From Kosakonia oryzae (GTDB lineage: Bacteria; Pseudomonadota; Gammaproteobacteria; Enterobacterales; Enterobacteriaceae), in the NCBI RefSeq assembly GCF_001658025.2, contig NZ_CP014007.2, forward strand, positions 2,914,001 through 2,978,000: a stretch of 64,000 bases of DNA, given 5' to 3'. This document shows positions 42,489 through 55,069 of this stretch, one piece after another (position 1 is the first letter of the stretch; each line of letters starts with the position of its first letter). The translations under genes and the position numbers were made by a program. The notes below the pieces were generated by a model that was given only the letters and a program-made list of their open reading frames with translations, had not been told where the DNA came from and made no database searches.

Positions 42489-44782
42489 GCTTTTGCTCCT
42501 TGTACCGATTTATCCTGTGCTGACATTGTTGTTAACTCTATATCAGCAAACTGACAATGGATGGCGGAACCCGGTGAACCGGTTTTCATTTGCCCCATAT
42601 CTGATGAGGTATCGTCGACCACATTCTGAACGTTAAAACTCTTTTTCGGGAACCAGGCCTCATACATCACCAGCATATCTTTCGGTACGTTCGTGGTAAG
42701 TCTGGCCCTGACAGTTACGTCACCAATGCCATTAAAGACACGAACCCAGTCCAGTTCCCTGATACCTTTGCGTTGTGCCGCTGCGGGATGGAGGTAAACA
42801 AATGGTTCCGGGTAAAACACTTTCATCCAGTCCAGATTAATGAACTGTGAATGGATGCCAAATAATGCATGAGGAGTAAAAAGCTGGAATGGATGGGTCT
42901 TCGCCCTGCCTGGTTTATATTCAGGTAAGCGTGAGTGGCCGTTCTCCTGACTCAGCGCCGAAGCAAATTCATATTTACCGGATGGTGTTTTGAACTTGAA
43001 GTCGTGCCAGGCCGCAGGATGTGGCAGTTTAGCTTTGACAGGACCATTGAGCAGCTCTTCCCAGGATGAGATACCAAACAGTTTGTAGATCCCATCGTTA
43101 AATTCTTTCGCTACCCACTCTTTACTGTCAATCTCCTGCGGGAATGTACAGGAGCCCGGGGACAAGCGATTCATTGTTCGGGATAGAGCCGCCGCTATCT
43201 CAATATCCGATTTCGACTCATACATTGGTTTAATCGCCGGCTGGTTAATGGTTAACCAGTAATGCCAGTACGATACCGAGACATTCCACTCCTCCATTTG
43301 AGTTGTGGCAGGTAAAACAATATCGGCCTGCTCCACGGTTTTATTGAAAAAATGGTCCACGCACACCACCATCTCCAGCTTTTTGAAAGCCTTAAGCATT
43401 TTATTATGATCAAAATCCTGTGATAGGGGGTTCTTACACGCCACCCACAACATACGGATGGGCGGATCATTCGTGTCCAGTATCGCCTGGGCGGTTTTGT
43501 TTATATTCACACTGCGGTCGGTATAGCTGGCTTCCGTTTTTGCCGCAAAATCAAACTCACCTTTTGGTCCTTTCTGCCCAGTAAACCCAACCGATCCCTC
43601 AGGTTGTTTTTGCAGCATGGCGTGATAATTGAATCCCCAGGTATAAAGGTGACCATAACGTGCGCCTCCCCCTTCCAGACCGATATTCCCCGTCATGGCG
43701 ACCAGTGCATCAATGGCACGCACATTTGCGCCTCCATTGATATGGCGTTGCATACCGTAACCGATCCAGATAGTCGCTGGTTTTACTGCAGCAAAATCTT
43801 CTGCAAGCTGACGAATGGTGTCGGCAGGAAGGCCACACTGCTCCGCTGCCCACTCCAGGGTGATGTTTTCCTCTAAATACTGTGCAAAATCAGAAAAACC
43901 GACGGCATACTGGGTAGTAAAGTCTTTATCCACCAGACCGTTGTCTAATAAGTGGCGAGCCATACCCAGCGCCAGCGCGCCATCGGAGGCTGGTTTTATC
44001 CGCAAGTACAAATCTGCTTTGGCTGCTGTCTGCGTCAGGAGGGGATCAATAACAACCACTCTGGCTCCACGCTCCCGCGCCTGATAGATGTATTTCATGC
44101 TATGCATGGAACACCAGGCAGGGTTAGCGCCCCAGATAATGATGTACCTGGACTTGACCATATCTTCGGGATCGTTACACCACATATCCCCCATGTCATA
44201 GCTCTGGGCATCAATTCCTGCAGGCCAGCAGGGAGTGCCGACAAAACGGGTGGTGTAACCCAGCGAGGACATCATGCCTTCAACACCGTAATTCAGAATG
44301 CCCAAATTACCTGAATATTTCGTGAGACCCAGCCCCAGAAGCGAGCCATCTTTCTTTTTAATCTCCAGAATTTTGCTGGCAATGCGTTCCATTGCGTCTT
44401 CCCAGGAGATGCGGCGCCATTTACCGGAGCCTCGCCCATCCTGAATCATTGGGTATTTAATCCGGTCAGGACTGTAGACCCGGCGGGGATAGGTCAAACC
44501 TTTTATGCAGGGTTGACCATGCGTGAAAGTCGACTCTTTTGCTCCGTCAATATAGTGGATGACACCGTCTTTAACGTGAGTTCTCAGGCTGCAGGTGTCA
44601 TAGCAATTGCGGGGACAGGAATTTCGATAAAGGGTGTAGTTATCAGGATTGTAAGGTATCGGGGGCTGTGCTGCAGCCCGGCGAGGGATCAACAGACCGC
44701 CTGGCAGGCTGGTAGCAACGCCTGCGATGGCAAGGTTTTTGATAAAGCGCCGCCTGGCGGGGGAATCAGGTGTGTCAGTCAT
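42485..44782 (-). CDS. Tat-exported DMSO-reductase-family catalytic subunit with Cys in the Mo-ligand position
   Basis: This 765-residue bis-MGD oxidoreductase has a Tat signal (ARRRFIKN, residues 9-16) and cysteines 56, 60, 64 and 92 (Cx3Cx3Cx27C) for the proximal [4Fe-4S] cluster. At the site of YnfE Ser200 (GTYS) it has GTPC with Cys185, so Mo ligation differs from DmsA/YnfE; Cys ligands are known in Nap- and Phs-type enzymes. It is clearly not a ynfE duplicate. Substrate unknown; a sulfur or other oxyanion, or an S-/N-oxide, is possible. Start 44782 follows GGAGAATTCTCC and overlaps the chaperone gene by 8 nt. Confidence 0.9.
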   Translation of the reverse strand: MTDTPDSPARRRFIKNLAIAGVATSLPGGLLIPRRAAAQPPIPYNPDNYTLYRNSCPRNCYDTCSLRTHVKDGVIHYIDGAKESTFTHGQPCIKGLTYPRRVYSPDRIKYPMIQDGRGSGKWRRISWEDAMERIASKILEIKKKDGSLLGLGLTKYSGNLGILNYGVEGMMSSLGYTTRFVGTPCWPAGIDAQSYDMGDMWCNDPEDMVKSRYIIIWGANPAWCSMHSMKYIYQARERGARVVVIDPLLTQTAAKADLYLRIKPASDGALALGMARHLLDNGLVDKDFTTQYAVGFSDFAQYLEENITLEWAAEQCGLPADTIRQLAEDFAAVKPATIWIGYGMQRHINGGANVRAIDALVAMTGNIGLEGGGARYGHLYTWGFNYHAMLQKQPEGSVGFTGQKGPKGEFDFAAKTEASYTDRSVNINKTAQAILDTNDPPIRMLWVACKNPLSQDFDHNKMLKAFKKLEMVVCVDHFFNKTVEQADIVLPATTQMEEWNVSVSYWHYWLTINQPAIKPMYESKSDIEIAAALSRTMNRLSPGSCTFPQEIDSKEWVAKEFNDGIYKLFGISSWEELLNGPVKAKLPHPAAWHDFKFKTPSGKYEFASALSQENGHSRLPEYKPGRAKTHPFQLFTPHALFGIHSQFINLDWMKVFYPEPFVYLHPAAAQRKGIRELDWVRVFNGIGDVTVRARLTTNVPKDMLVMYEAWFPKKSFNVQNVVDDTSSDMGQMKTGSPGSAIHCQFADIELTTMSAQDKSVQGAKA

Positions 44783-45410
44783 GGAGAATTCTCCGCTGTA
44801 AATCGAAAAACCAAAGCGAAAGTACGTCAGCAACTGAGGCAATCAGCGGCGTTGATACATGGGCTTTGATACGGGTAATAAAGTTCGGCAACCATTTACT
44901 CAGGTGCTGATGCGTCAGCCAGCTCAGTACTTCTCTCTGTTCTGGCGTCAGTTCAGGTAACGATACCAGTAGCAAACAGGCCTCAACCTCATAACTAATT
45001 GAATCATCAGGAAATTTATTTTCCAGTGAAACTTCGAAACCCAGTTCGTGATAACACTTGCGTATTTCGAGCGTACTTTTCCCCATGACTTGCGGCTCTG
45101 TATGCAGATATACGGAAGCATAAGGCGGAGCCAGCAAAGCCATGGGACCTACAAATAGCCGATTAAAATCGTATTCGACCTCAAGCCAGTCCCCGGAGGT
45201 AGGGATTGCGGGTAACCCCGGATAGGGCAGGCACAAATCCCGGAGTCTGTTACTGATTTCAGCCAGCGAGCCTGATTGCGGGAAAGCAAAAAAGTCGCGA
45301 AGACAGATCCCTGTGGCTATCCATTCTTCACGAGAAAAGGACACGGGTAAGGCTGATAAAGAGGGAGGAAGTGTTTCACCCTGCTCTTCCCTGGCTGACG
45401 AAAAAACCAT
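44775..45410 (-). CDS. TorD/DmsD-like chaperone of second molybdo-reductase
   Basis: The 211-residue protein has TorD-family features: EVEYDFNRLFVGPMALLAPP with the family Y-x-R-LF-GP pattern, YASVYL, and PDDSISYEVEACLLL. It should bind the Tat leader of the catalytic subunit encoded next. It is first in the operon, which differs from the ynf operon, where dmsD is last. AGGA lies 9 nt before the ATG. Confidence 0.85.
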   Translation of the reverse strand: MVFSSAREEQGETLPPSLSALPVSFSREEWIATGICLRDFFAFPQSGSLAEISNRLRDLCLPYPGLPAIPTSGDWLEVEYDFNRLFVGPMALLAPPYASVYLHTEPQVMGKSTLEIRKCYHELGFEVSLENKFPDDSISYEVEACLLLVSLPELTPEQREVLSWLTHQHLSKWLPNFITRIKAHVSTPLIASVADVLSLWFFDLQRRILHD

Positions 45411-45424
45411 ATGAAATATCCTAT

Positions 45425-45436
45425 ATTCTTAAGAAT
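45425..45436. promoter_or_regulatory. Palindrome in the torD-like promoter region
   Basis: ATTCTTAAGAAT is a perfect 12-bp palindrome 15-26 nt upstream of the operon's first start codon. It could be an operator. A TTGAT half-site at 45472-45476 is too weak on its other arm to call FNR. Confidence 0.3.
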
Positions 45437-45554
45437 AATCTCACTGTAAAACTACCGGCAGAGGATGTTTTTTGATCATGAATACGTTTTTATTGTTTTT
45501 TTAAGGCCTGGGGGATAAATCGTCACGCAGTGTGCTGGCGCTCACGATTAAAGC

Positions 45555-45898
45555 GTGGAACAGGTCGAAGTTCAGCAGATCATCTGTAGCCGCTCATTTG
45601 GTCACCGCATCACTCAATATAACGATATGTATCAGGCGGTATGCGCCTATGCGGAGCGCGCGGTGGAGAAACACCGGGCTGAAAGAAAACGCTGCTGCGT
45701 AATAAGCGTTTTTATAAGCACCAGCTCACATGACGAAAATAAAACCTTCTGTGACTCGCAGGCCAGCGGCAGGCTGGCTGTTCCCACGAGGCACCGTCTG
45801 GTTTGCCGGGCAAGGCATTCAAAAAAGCTGGACCATGAAGCGGGAAATGCTATCGCCAGGTTATACAACACGCTACGTTGATATACCGATCGTCAAAT
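45555..45898 (+). pseudogene. umuC: umuC pseudogene (C-terminal ghost)
   Basis: From 45585 the frame reads IICSRSFGHRITQYNDMYQA and VCAYAERAVEKHRAE, matching the little-finger region of UmuC at 26.8-28.0 kb (IICSRSFDGRITEYEEMRQA). After about residue 60 an internal part is deleted. A second frame then gives GTVWFAGQGIQKSWTMKREM and LSPGYTTRYVD to TAA at 45896-45898, matching the UmuC end. N-terminal polymerase sequence is absent. It is in the opposite orientation to the intact gene. Confidence 0.85.
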
Positions 45899-46066
45899 AA
45901 AAAACGCTGCCGATAGATTCACACAGACGTTCTTTCAATCTATTTATTTAAGAGAAAAAAGACATAAATATTATTCTTATTAAGCGACAAAAATCATACT
46001 CTTTGTATTATTAAAAAGATTTGTGGATCTGAAAAATAATATTCACTACGTAATGGAGCTACTGAG

Positions 46067-46612
46067 ATGAGAGTCGTCGTATTTCAAGGACAATATGGTA
46101 TTTTTAAACGCGAAGGTTTAGACCTTTCTATGCCAGCGGTACAAAGTTGTTTGGGATTGTATGCATTATCCGATCAGCACGATTATCTGCTATGTGCGCA
46201 TTTTGATACAGCTCTGGCGCTGCAACAGAACCTGGAAGATATTCAGTGCGCGCTGGAACAGAAAGGGATCGCGATGAAAAGCCTGCACGGTGTGGTTTTT
46301 GGCGGCGATGGAAAACAGAGTTACCTGCGCTGTTCTTCACCCAGTAGCGATATTGGCAATGCTATCGTTAATTTTATAAAAACCCGGGGCGGCACCGCTG
46401 AATATTCAGCCCAGTACTATTCCGGCGTTATTCCCCAAACATTTAATTTTTACTACAAACGACGTTACGGGATTACTGAAGGTCGAAACGCCAGAGATTT
46501 TATGGGCGGTCATCAGCAGGCCGAGAATATCGCCAGACAGCGGATAAAATTCAGACCGTCGGAGTATTCGCCAGCGCAGGCAAAAATGACGGATATTAGT
46601 CACTTATATTAA
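46067..46612 (+). CDS. Orphan protein with CheD/CNF-like Cys-His pattern
   Basis: I do not recognise this 181-residue cytosolic protein by name. Cys28 (PAVQSCLGLYAL) and His45 (YLLCAHFDTA) are 17 residues apart, the same spacing and strand-strand context as the catalytic Cys27/His44 of CheD glutamine deamidase, a fold shared with the CNF1 toxin. A later strand-rich part has LHGVVFGGDGKQSYLRC, also CheD-like. No chemotaxis gene adjoins it, and the C-terminal 60 residues are basic. TGGAGC lies upstream of the ATG. It is a single gene in AT-rich accessory DNA; the fold is inferred by pattern only. Confidence 0.55.
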   Translation: MRVVVFQGQYGIFKREGLDLSMPAVQSCLGLYALSDQHDYLLCAHFDTALALQQNLEDIQCALEQKGIAMKSLHGVVFGGDGKQSYLRCSSPSSDIGNAIVNFIKTRGGTAEYSAQYYSGVIPQTFNFYYKRRYGITEGRNARDFMGGHQQAENIARQRIKFRPSEYSPAQAKMTDISHLY

Positions 46613-46672
46613 TCAGCGGGTTCCGTGCAAAAACCCGCCAGCGAAAGGCAACATACAAATCACGCCAGACCC

Positions 46673-47236
46673 TCAGCGGCTGCGTTTGGCGTGGCGCTCC
46701 CAGTTATCCTGCTTTGCCTGCTCCGACTTACGCAACGCCACATAGCAGGCACCATTGCCACCGTGATGCGGCAGCGCCGCGCAAAAGGCCTGAACGTCAT
46801 CAAACTCGGTCAGCCAGCGCGCCAGATAACTACGCACAATATTCGGATGCGAGCCATCTTCCCGCCCTTTGCCATGAATAATGAGTACATTACGCAAACC
46901 ATCAAGCCGCGCCTGGTGCATAAAGCGGAACAGCATTTGACGGCATTGCTCAACCGGCTGGCGTAGCAGATTAAGGCTTGCCTGCTGGCTGTATTTCCCC
47001 TGCCGTAGCTTATCCAGCACGCCGTTCTGCAACCCTTCGCGTTTAAACTCCAGTGGCGTACCGAGAGGAATAATGTCAAGAAAACCGGTGGTGAGAAAAT
47101 TATCGAGCTGCAGGGTGTCGATACGCTGCTGCGCGCGAGGATTAGGTGTTCGCTGCCAGTGTACATCTGCACAGCGCTTCAGGGGCTGAACGTCCTCCAT
47201 GGCGTCAAGAAAAAGCGATTTGTCGTCAGGGTTCAT
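46673..47236 (-). CDS. smrA: SmrA, Smr-domain DNA endonuclease
   Basis: The 187-residue protein is nearly identical in pattern to E. coli SmrA (YdaL): DDKSLFLDAMEDVQPLKR at the start, and the Smr domain with NVLIIHGKGRE and ALPHHGGNGACYVALRK. SmrA nicks DNA in vitro. Start 47236 (MNPDDKS) gives the E. coli length. It marks the return to backbone sequence on the right of the accessory region. Confidence 0.94.
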   Translation of the reverse strand: MNPDDKSLFLDAMEDVQPLKRCADVHWQRTPNPRAQQRIDTLQLDNFLTTGFLDIIPLGTPLEFKREGLQNGVLDKLRQGKYSQQASLNLLRQPVEQCRQMLFRFMHQARLDGLRNVLIIHGKGREDGSHPNIVRSYLARWLTEFDDVQAFCAALPHHGGNGACYVALRKSEQAKQDNWERHAKRSR

Positions 47237-47513
47237 CAGGCAGTCCTCCATCAACTTCTGCTTATGTACTATAACGGGCGTACAGCGCCCCCACAATGGC
47301 CCGCGAGGATTTACCTTAAGTCTGACAAACAGTTAATGCTTTCGCCTGTTTAATTGCAGTAAAAATAACCATAATAAATCTGCAAGTATTAATTGAACTT
47401 AACGCAAATTATTATCAAAGAAGCGACCTGGATTTTAGTTAAAATATCGTGAAATCAATCACCATTTCATGCTGGAAATATTTTTAAGCACCGCTATAAC
47501 TATATTTACCGCA
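47237..47513. other. AT-rich gap between smrA and a candidate sRNA
   Basis: No gene is seen. The 47340-47510 part is strongly AT-rich with several possible promoter elements such as CTATAACTATATT near 47498-47510. Confidence 0.35.
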
Positions 47514-47600
47514 CACGGAGGACACTGCAGGAAATAACGAAAGGAAGCGTCATTGTGTGTACTGTAGAGCCTGACGGATGTCGGCAGGCTCTATTTTTTT
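47514..47600 (+). ncRNA. Candidate small RNA with strong terminator
   Basis: A perfect 9-bp stem TAGAGCCTG / CAGGCTCTA (47565-47593) followed by seven T residues is an intrinsic terminator on the plus strand, yet no gene ends before it: smrA is on the other strand and ogt starts 165 nt later. A TATAAC/TATATT -10-like element lies at about 47500-47510. A transcript of about 85-90 nt is predicted. I do not recognise its family. Confidence 0.4.
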
Positions 47601-47765
47601 ATCCCTGGAAAGAGATAATATATGATCTATTAAATAACGAGACATTCTCTGTTTATTATTTTGCTTCCCGCCTTGACATAGCGGAATAAACGTACTTTTG
47701 GGGTATGGTGGCACTGCAAGACGTCTGCTAGGATTGGCAAACTTTGCCGCGGATAAGGACGCCAA

Positions 47766-48281
47766 ATGTTAACGTTACTTGAGGACAAAATATCCACCCC
47801 GCTTGGCCCGCTATGGATAGTGTGCGACGAAAATTTTCATCTGCGCGCCGTAGAGTGGGAAGAGCACAGCGATCGCATGAATAAGCTACTGGATATTCAT
47901 TATCGCGGTGAAGGCTATCAGCGCATCGCCGCAACGGATCCTGGTGGATTAAGCCAGAAATTGCAGGACTACTTTGACGGCGATCTGGCTGTTATCGACA
48001 CCCTCCCCACGGCGACCGCCGGTACCCCCTTTCAGCGCGAGGTATGGCAAGCGTTGCGCACGATCCCGTGTGGCCAGGTGGTGCATTATGGCCAGTTGGC
48101 AAAAACGCTGGGACGCGCAACGGCGGCGCGGGCGGTGGGAGCCGCCAATGGTTCAAACCCGGTCAGTATTGTCGTACCCTGTCACCGTGTCATCGGCAGC
48201 AATGGCACCCTGACCGGCTATGCGGGCGGCGTACAGCGCAAAGAGTGGCTGTTACGCCACGAAGGCTACCTGCTATTGTGA
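47766..48281 (+). CDS. ogt: Ogt, O6-alkylguanine-DNA alkyltransferase
   Basis: The 171-residue repair protein takes alkyl groups from O6-alkylguanine or O4-alkylthymine onto its active-site Cys, in PCHRVIG near residue 139. [11 protein letters not shown] and the Asn-hinge region are also conserved. It lies upstream of fnr, as in E. coli and Salmonella. Confidence 0.96.
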   Translation: MLTLLEDKISTPLGPLWIVCDENFHLRAVEWEEHSDRMNKLLDIHYRGEGYQRIAATDPGGLSQKLQDYFDGDLAVIDTLPTATAGTPFQREVWQALRTIPCGQVVHYGQLAKTLGRATAARAVGAANGSNPVSIVVPCHRVIGSNGTLTGYAGGVQRKEWLLRHEGYLLL

Positions 48282-48456
48282 GAAAAAGCGCATAAAAAGG
48301 CTTCTTATCAGGAAGCATTGCGATAAAATCCTTAGCGAAGTGAAGGAATTTCAACGAGATGATGTAGATTCATCTTGTTGCTGCTTGCCCGCCTGTTTTA
48401 ATAATCGTGAATTGACGTTTTACCAGGCTTACGTGCTCAAGAAAAAGATGTTAAAA

Positions 48457-48470
48457 TTGACAAATATCAA
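48457..48470 (+). promoter_or_regulatory. FNR site in the fnr promoter (autoregulation)
   Basis: TTGACAAATATCAA differs from TTGAT-N4-ATCAA at one position and lies 20 nt before the fnr ATG. The same site in E. coli mediates negative autoregulation. Confidence 0.85.
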
Positions 48471-48489
48471 TTACGGCTTGAGCAGACCT

Positions 48490-49242
48490 ATGATCCCGGA
48501 AAAGCGAATTATACGACGCATTCAGTCAGGCGGATGTGCAATCCATTGCCAGGATTGCAGCATTAGCCAGCTTTGTATCCCTTTTACTCTCAATGAGCAC
48601 GAGCTGGATCAGCTCGACAACATTATTGAGCGTAAAAAGCCCATCCAGAAAGGTCAGACGCTGTTTAAAGCAGGGGATGAACTGAAATCGCTGTACGCAA
48701 TTCGTTCCGGTACGATTAAGAGCTACACCATTACCGAACAGGGCGACGAGCAGATCACCGGGTTCCATCTGGCGGGCGATCTGGTCGGCTTCGACGCGAT
48801 TGGTACCGCTCATCATCCCAGCTTTGCACAGGCGCTGGAAACCTCGATGGTCTGCGAAATCCCGTTTGAGACGCTGGACGATCTCTCCGGCAAAATGCCG
48901 AACCTGCGTCAGCAGATGATGCGTCTGATGAGCGGCGAGATCAAAGGCGATCAGGATATGATCCTGCTGCTGTCGAAGAAAAATGCCGAAGAGCGTCTGG
49001 CGGCGTTTATCTACAATCTCTCGCGTCGTTTTGCCCAGCGTGGCTTCTCACCGCGTGAATTCCGTCTGACCATGACCCGTGGCGATATTGGTAACTATCT
49101 GGGACTGACGGTAGAAACCATTAGCCGTCTGCTCGGTCGTTTCCAGAAGAGCGGAATGCTGGCGGTGAAAGGGAAATATATCACCATTGAAAACAGCGAT
49201 ATGCTGGCGCAGCTGGCTGGCCACGCGCGCAACGTCGCCTGA
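48490..49242 (+). CDS. fnr: FNR, oxygen-sensing [4Fe-4S] transcription regulator
   Basis: The 250-residue CRP-family regulator binds an oxygen-labile [4Fe-4S] cluster through Cys20, 23, 29 ([11 protein letters not shown]) and Cys122. The C-terminal helix-turn-helix has the FNR recognition helix [14 protein letters not shown]. It switches on anaerobic respiration genes, likely including ynfEGH-dmsD at 3.3 kb. ATG 48490 gives the E. coli length; the longer upstream frame is rejected because it overlaps the promoter and ogt. Confidence 0.97.
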   Translation: MIPEKRIIRRIQSGGCAIHCQDCSISQLCIPFTLNEHELDQLDNIIERKKPIQKGQTLFKAGDELKSLYAIRSGTIKSYTITEQGDEQITGFHLAGDLVGFDAIGTAHHPSFAQALETSMVCEIPFETLDDLSGKMPNLRQQMMRLMSGEIKGDQDMILLLSKKNAEERLAAFIYNLSRRFAQRGFSPREFRLTMTRGDIGNYLGLTVETISRLLGRFQKSGMLAVKGKYITIENSDMLAQLAGHARNVA

Positions 49243-49388
49243 GTTTTTTCTCCTGCCTTCAGACCTTTTGCCGGACTGTGTAATTTTCGTGATTTATTGA
49301 TCTGGCAAAAGGTTTTCCCTGTTTCATTCAGTGCTTATAGGTTATCTTTTATTTACAGACTGTGGTGACAGATGTAAGGAGACCCTGT

Positions 49389-50336
49389 ATGGCTAAGTAT
49401 CAAAACATGTTGGTCGCCATCGACCCTAACCAGGACGATCAGCCAGCATTACGGCGTGCTGTGTATTTGCATCAACGGATTGGTGGCCGCATTAAAGCCT
49501 TTTTGCCAATCTATGATTTCTCTTACGAAATGACCACCCTTCTGTCCCCCGATGAACGCACCGCTATGCGGCAAGGCGTTATCAGCCAGCGTACCGCGTG
49601 GATCCGTGAGCAGGCGAAATTCTACATTGATGCGGGCGTGCCGATTGAGATCAAAGTGGTGTGGCATAATCGTCCCTTCGAGGCCATCATCCAGGAAGTG
49701 ATTTCCGGCGGTCATGATTTATTGCTGAAAATGACCCACCAGCACGATCGGCTGGAATCGGTGATTTTCACCCCAACGGACTGGCATCTGTTGCGCAAAT
49801 GTCCTTGCCCGGTATGGATGGTCAAAGATCAGCCCTGGCCGGAAGGCGGTCGCGCCGTGGTGGCGGTCAATCTCGCCAGTGAAGAGCTATACCACAATTC
49901 GCTGAACGAAAAACTGGTCAAAGAGACGTTGCAGTTGGCCGAACAGGTCAACCATACCGAAGTGCATCTTGTCGGCGCTTATCCCGTTACACCAATCAAT
50001 ATCGCCATCGAACTGCCGGAATTTGATCCCAGCGTGTACAACGACGCGATTCGGGGTCAGCATCTGCTGGCCATGAAAGCGCTGCGGCAGAAATTCGGCA
50101 TTGATGAAAAATTAACGCATGTAGAGAAAGGGTTACCGGAAGAGGTGATCCCGGACCTGGCCGAGCACTTACAGGCCGGGATTGTGGTACTGGGTACCAT
50201 CGGGCGAACCGGGATTTCTGCGGCGTTCCTCGGTAATACAGCCGAACAGGTGATCGATCATCTGCGCTGCGACCTGTTGGTCATCAAACCGGATGATTAC
50301 CAAAGCCCGATCGAACTGGACGAAGAAGACGATTAA
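49389..50336 (+). CDS. uspE: UspE, tandem universal stress protein
   Basis: The 315-residue cytosolic protein has two Usp domains. Each ends with a G-type nucleotide-loop remnant, clear in the second ([24 protein letters not shown]). UspE affects motility, adhesion and survival in stationary phase in E. coli. AAGGAGACCCTGT directly before ATG 49389 decides the start. It follows fnr, as in E. coli. Confidence 0.95.
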   Translation: MAKYQNMLVAIDPNQDDQPALRRAVYLHQRIGGRIKAFLPIYDFSYEMTTLLSPDERTAMRQGVISQRTAWIREQAKFYIDAGVPIEIKVVWHNRPFEAIIQEVISGGHDLLLKMTHQHDRLESVIFTPTDWHLLRKCPCPVWMVKDQPWPEGGRAVVAVNLASEELYHNSLNEKLVKETLQLAEQVNHTEVHLVGAYPVTPINIAIELPEFDPSVYNDAIRGQHLLAMKALRQKFGIDEKLTHVEKGLPEEVIPDLAEHLQAGIVVLGTIGRTGISAAFLGNTAEQVIDHLRCDLLVIKPDDYQSPIELDEEDD

Positions 50337-50340
50337 ATAA

Positions 50341-50415
50341 AAACCCGCCATGAAGTGAACCCCATTTGTTGACGTATTCAACGTTCGGGGTTCACTTCAG
50401 CAAGGCGGCTTTTTT
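50341..50415. terminator. Bidirectional terminator with a 13-bp inner stem
   Basis: An inner perfect inverted repeat TGAAGTGAACCCC / GGGGTTCACTTCA (50351-50399) is enclosed by CCGCC / GGCGG and flanked by A and T runs. It can end both uspE and the MscS-type gene. The inner repeat is unusually long for a simple terminator. Confidence 0.8.
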
Positions 50416-51523
50416 ATACTGCCTGTTCACCGCGTTGCTCAGCCGCCGGATTTTCTACCGCCAGCCCACCTTTTACCACCACACACGGCAGCGCCAGCGC
50501 GATCCCCTCTTCTGCCAGCTTTTCCATAATGCGGATATTGATTTCCTGCTGAATATCCATGTACTTGTTGTAATCCGCCGTGTTGACGATATGCACGACT
50601 TCAATATTCAGCCGATCGGCGGCGAATCCCTGAAAATGTGCGCGGTCAAACTTCGTTTCACCCACATCGGTAATGATGGCCCGCACCATTTCACTCACTT
50701 TCCGCAGTTTGTCCGGTGGCGTACTAACGGCCAGCCCGAAGGTGAAAACGATACGCCGCGTCTGCATGCGCTTATAGTTATGCAGCGTTTGTTGCAGCAA
50801 AATCGCATTGCCGCAGACGATTTGTTCGCCGCTCAGGCTGCGAATACGCGTGGTTTTAAGACCAATATGTTCAATGGTGCCGGCAACATCGTTAAACACC
50901 ACGAAATCGCCAATTTCGAAGGGCTTATCGAAGCCAATGGAGAGCGAGGCAAAAACGTCGCTGAGGATAGTCTGCACAGCAAGCGCAATCGCAATACCGC
51001 CCACGCCGAGGCTGGCTACCAGCGCGGTGATATTGACCCCCGCGTTCGCCAGAATCGACAACAGCATGATGGTCCACAGCATCATGCGCAGTAACAAACC
51101 GGCAATCACCATGGTCACCGGGTTTCGGCTTGCGCCAGGCGTATACATCAAATGGCGCATCCACGACACCACGCCCTGATCAAGCCAGATGGCAATCTGA
51201 ATCGCCAGCACTAAAAACCAGGCGTGTCCGAGGGTGTTAAACAGGCGGTCGGGGAGATCGATGAAACGCAGACTGAAGAGTAATGCAGCAATAAAGAGCA
51301 GAAATTGACTGGTACGGCTGAGCATATCAACCAGCACATGCTGCATTTTGCCAACACCGCGCTGTTTCTCGCTCCAGTTGTGCGCCCCCTTCATCACCAT
51401 CTTCAGTAAGCGCGTAAACAGCCAGTAAACCACCAACGTGACCACTACCACTGTCGCCAGACCCGCCCAGAATGCGGGCGACATCAATAAGGATATAAAG
51501 TCAAAATGAGGCAAAAACGTCAT
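50414..51523 (-). CDS. MscS-family mechanosensitive channel
   Basis: The 369-residue inner-membrane protein has four or five N-terminal helices and an MscS core. The pore-lining helix is Gly/Ala-rich (LVASLGVGGIAIALAVQTIL), followed by the beta domain (FEIGDFVVFNDVAGTIEHIGLKTTRIR). Such channels release solutes after hypo-osmotic shock. E. coli has ynaI near uspE, but this protein is a different subgroup, so no symbol is given. GGAGGAAGG next to ATG 51523 rejects the longer frame to 51778, which runs through the pntB terminator. Confidence 0.92.
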   Translation of the reverse strand: MTFLPHFDFISLLMSPAFWAGLATVVVVTLVVYWLFTRLLKMVMKGAHNWSEKQRGVGKMQHVLVDMLSRTSQFLLFIAALLFSLRFIDLPDRLFNTLGHAWFLVLAIQIAIWLDQGVVSWMRHLMYTPGASRNPVTMVIAGLLLRMMLWTIMLLSILANAGVNITALVASLGVGGIAIALAVQTILSDVFASLSIGFDKPFEIGDFVVFNDVAGTIEHIGLKTTRIRSLSGEQIVCGNAILLQQTLHNYKRMQTRRIVFTFGLAVSTPPDKLRKVSEMVRAIITDVGETKFDRAHFQGFAADRLNIEVVHIVNTADYNKYMDIQQEINIRIMEKLAEEGIALALPCVVVKGGLAVENPAAEQRGEQAV

Positions 51524-51585
51524 CCTTCCTCCACATAAGAACATGAAGAAAGAAGTATAGTCGCTGTGCTCATACCGGTTACGGG

Positions 51586-51616
51586 CAAAAAAATACCGCT
51601 CCGGGGAGCGGTATTT
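51586..51616 (-). terminator. Intrinsic terminator of pntAB
   Basis: On the minus strand AAATACCGCTCC-CC-GGAGCGGTATTT is followed by a T run. Confidence 0.88.
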
Positions 51617-51630
51617 ATAAGCGGTATAAC

Positions 51631-53022
<1,392 letters not shown>

Positions 53023-53029
53023 TTACCCC

Positions 53030-55069
<2,040 letters not shown>

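Noticed and set aside
45470-45485. FNR site in front of the torD-like gene
   Set aside because: Only the TTGAT half-site is good; the other arm matches 2 of 5 positions.
47550-47765. 71-codon minus-strand ORF upstream of ogt
   Set aside because: It contains the intrinsic terminator hairpin and part of the ogt promoter, and no start signal is visible.
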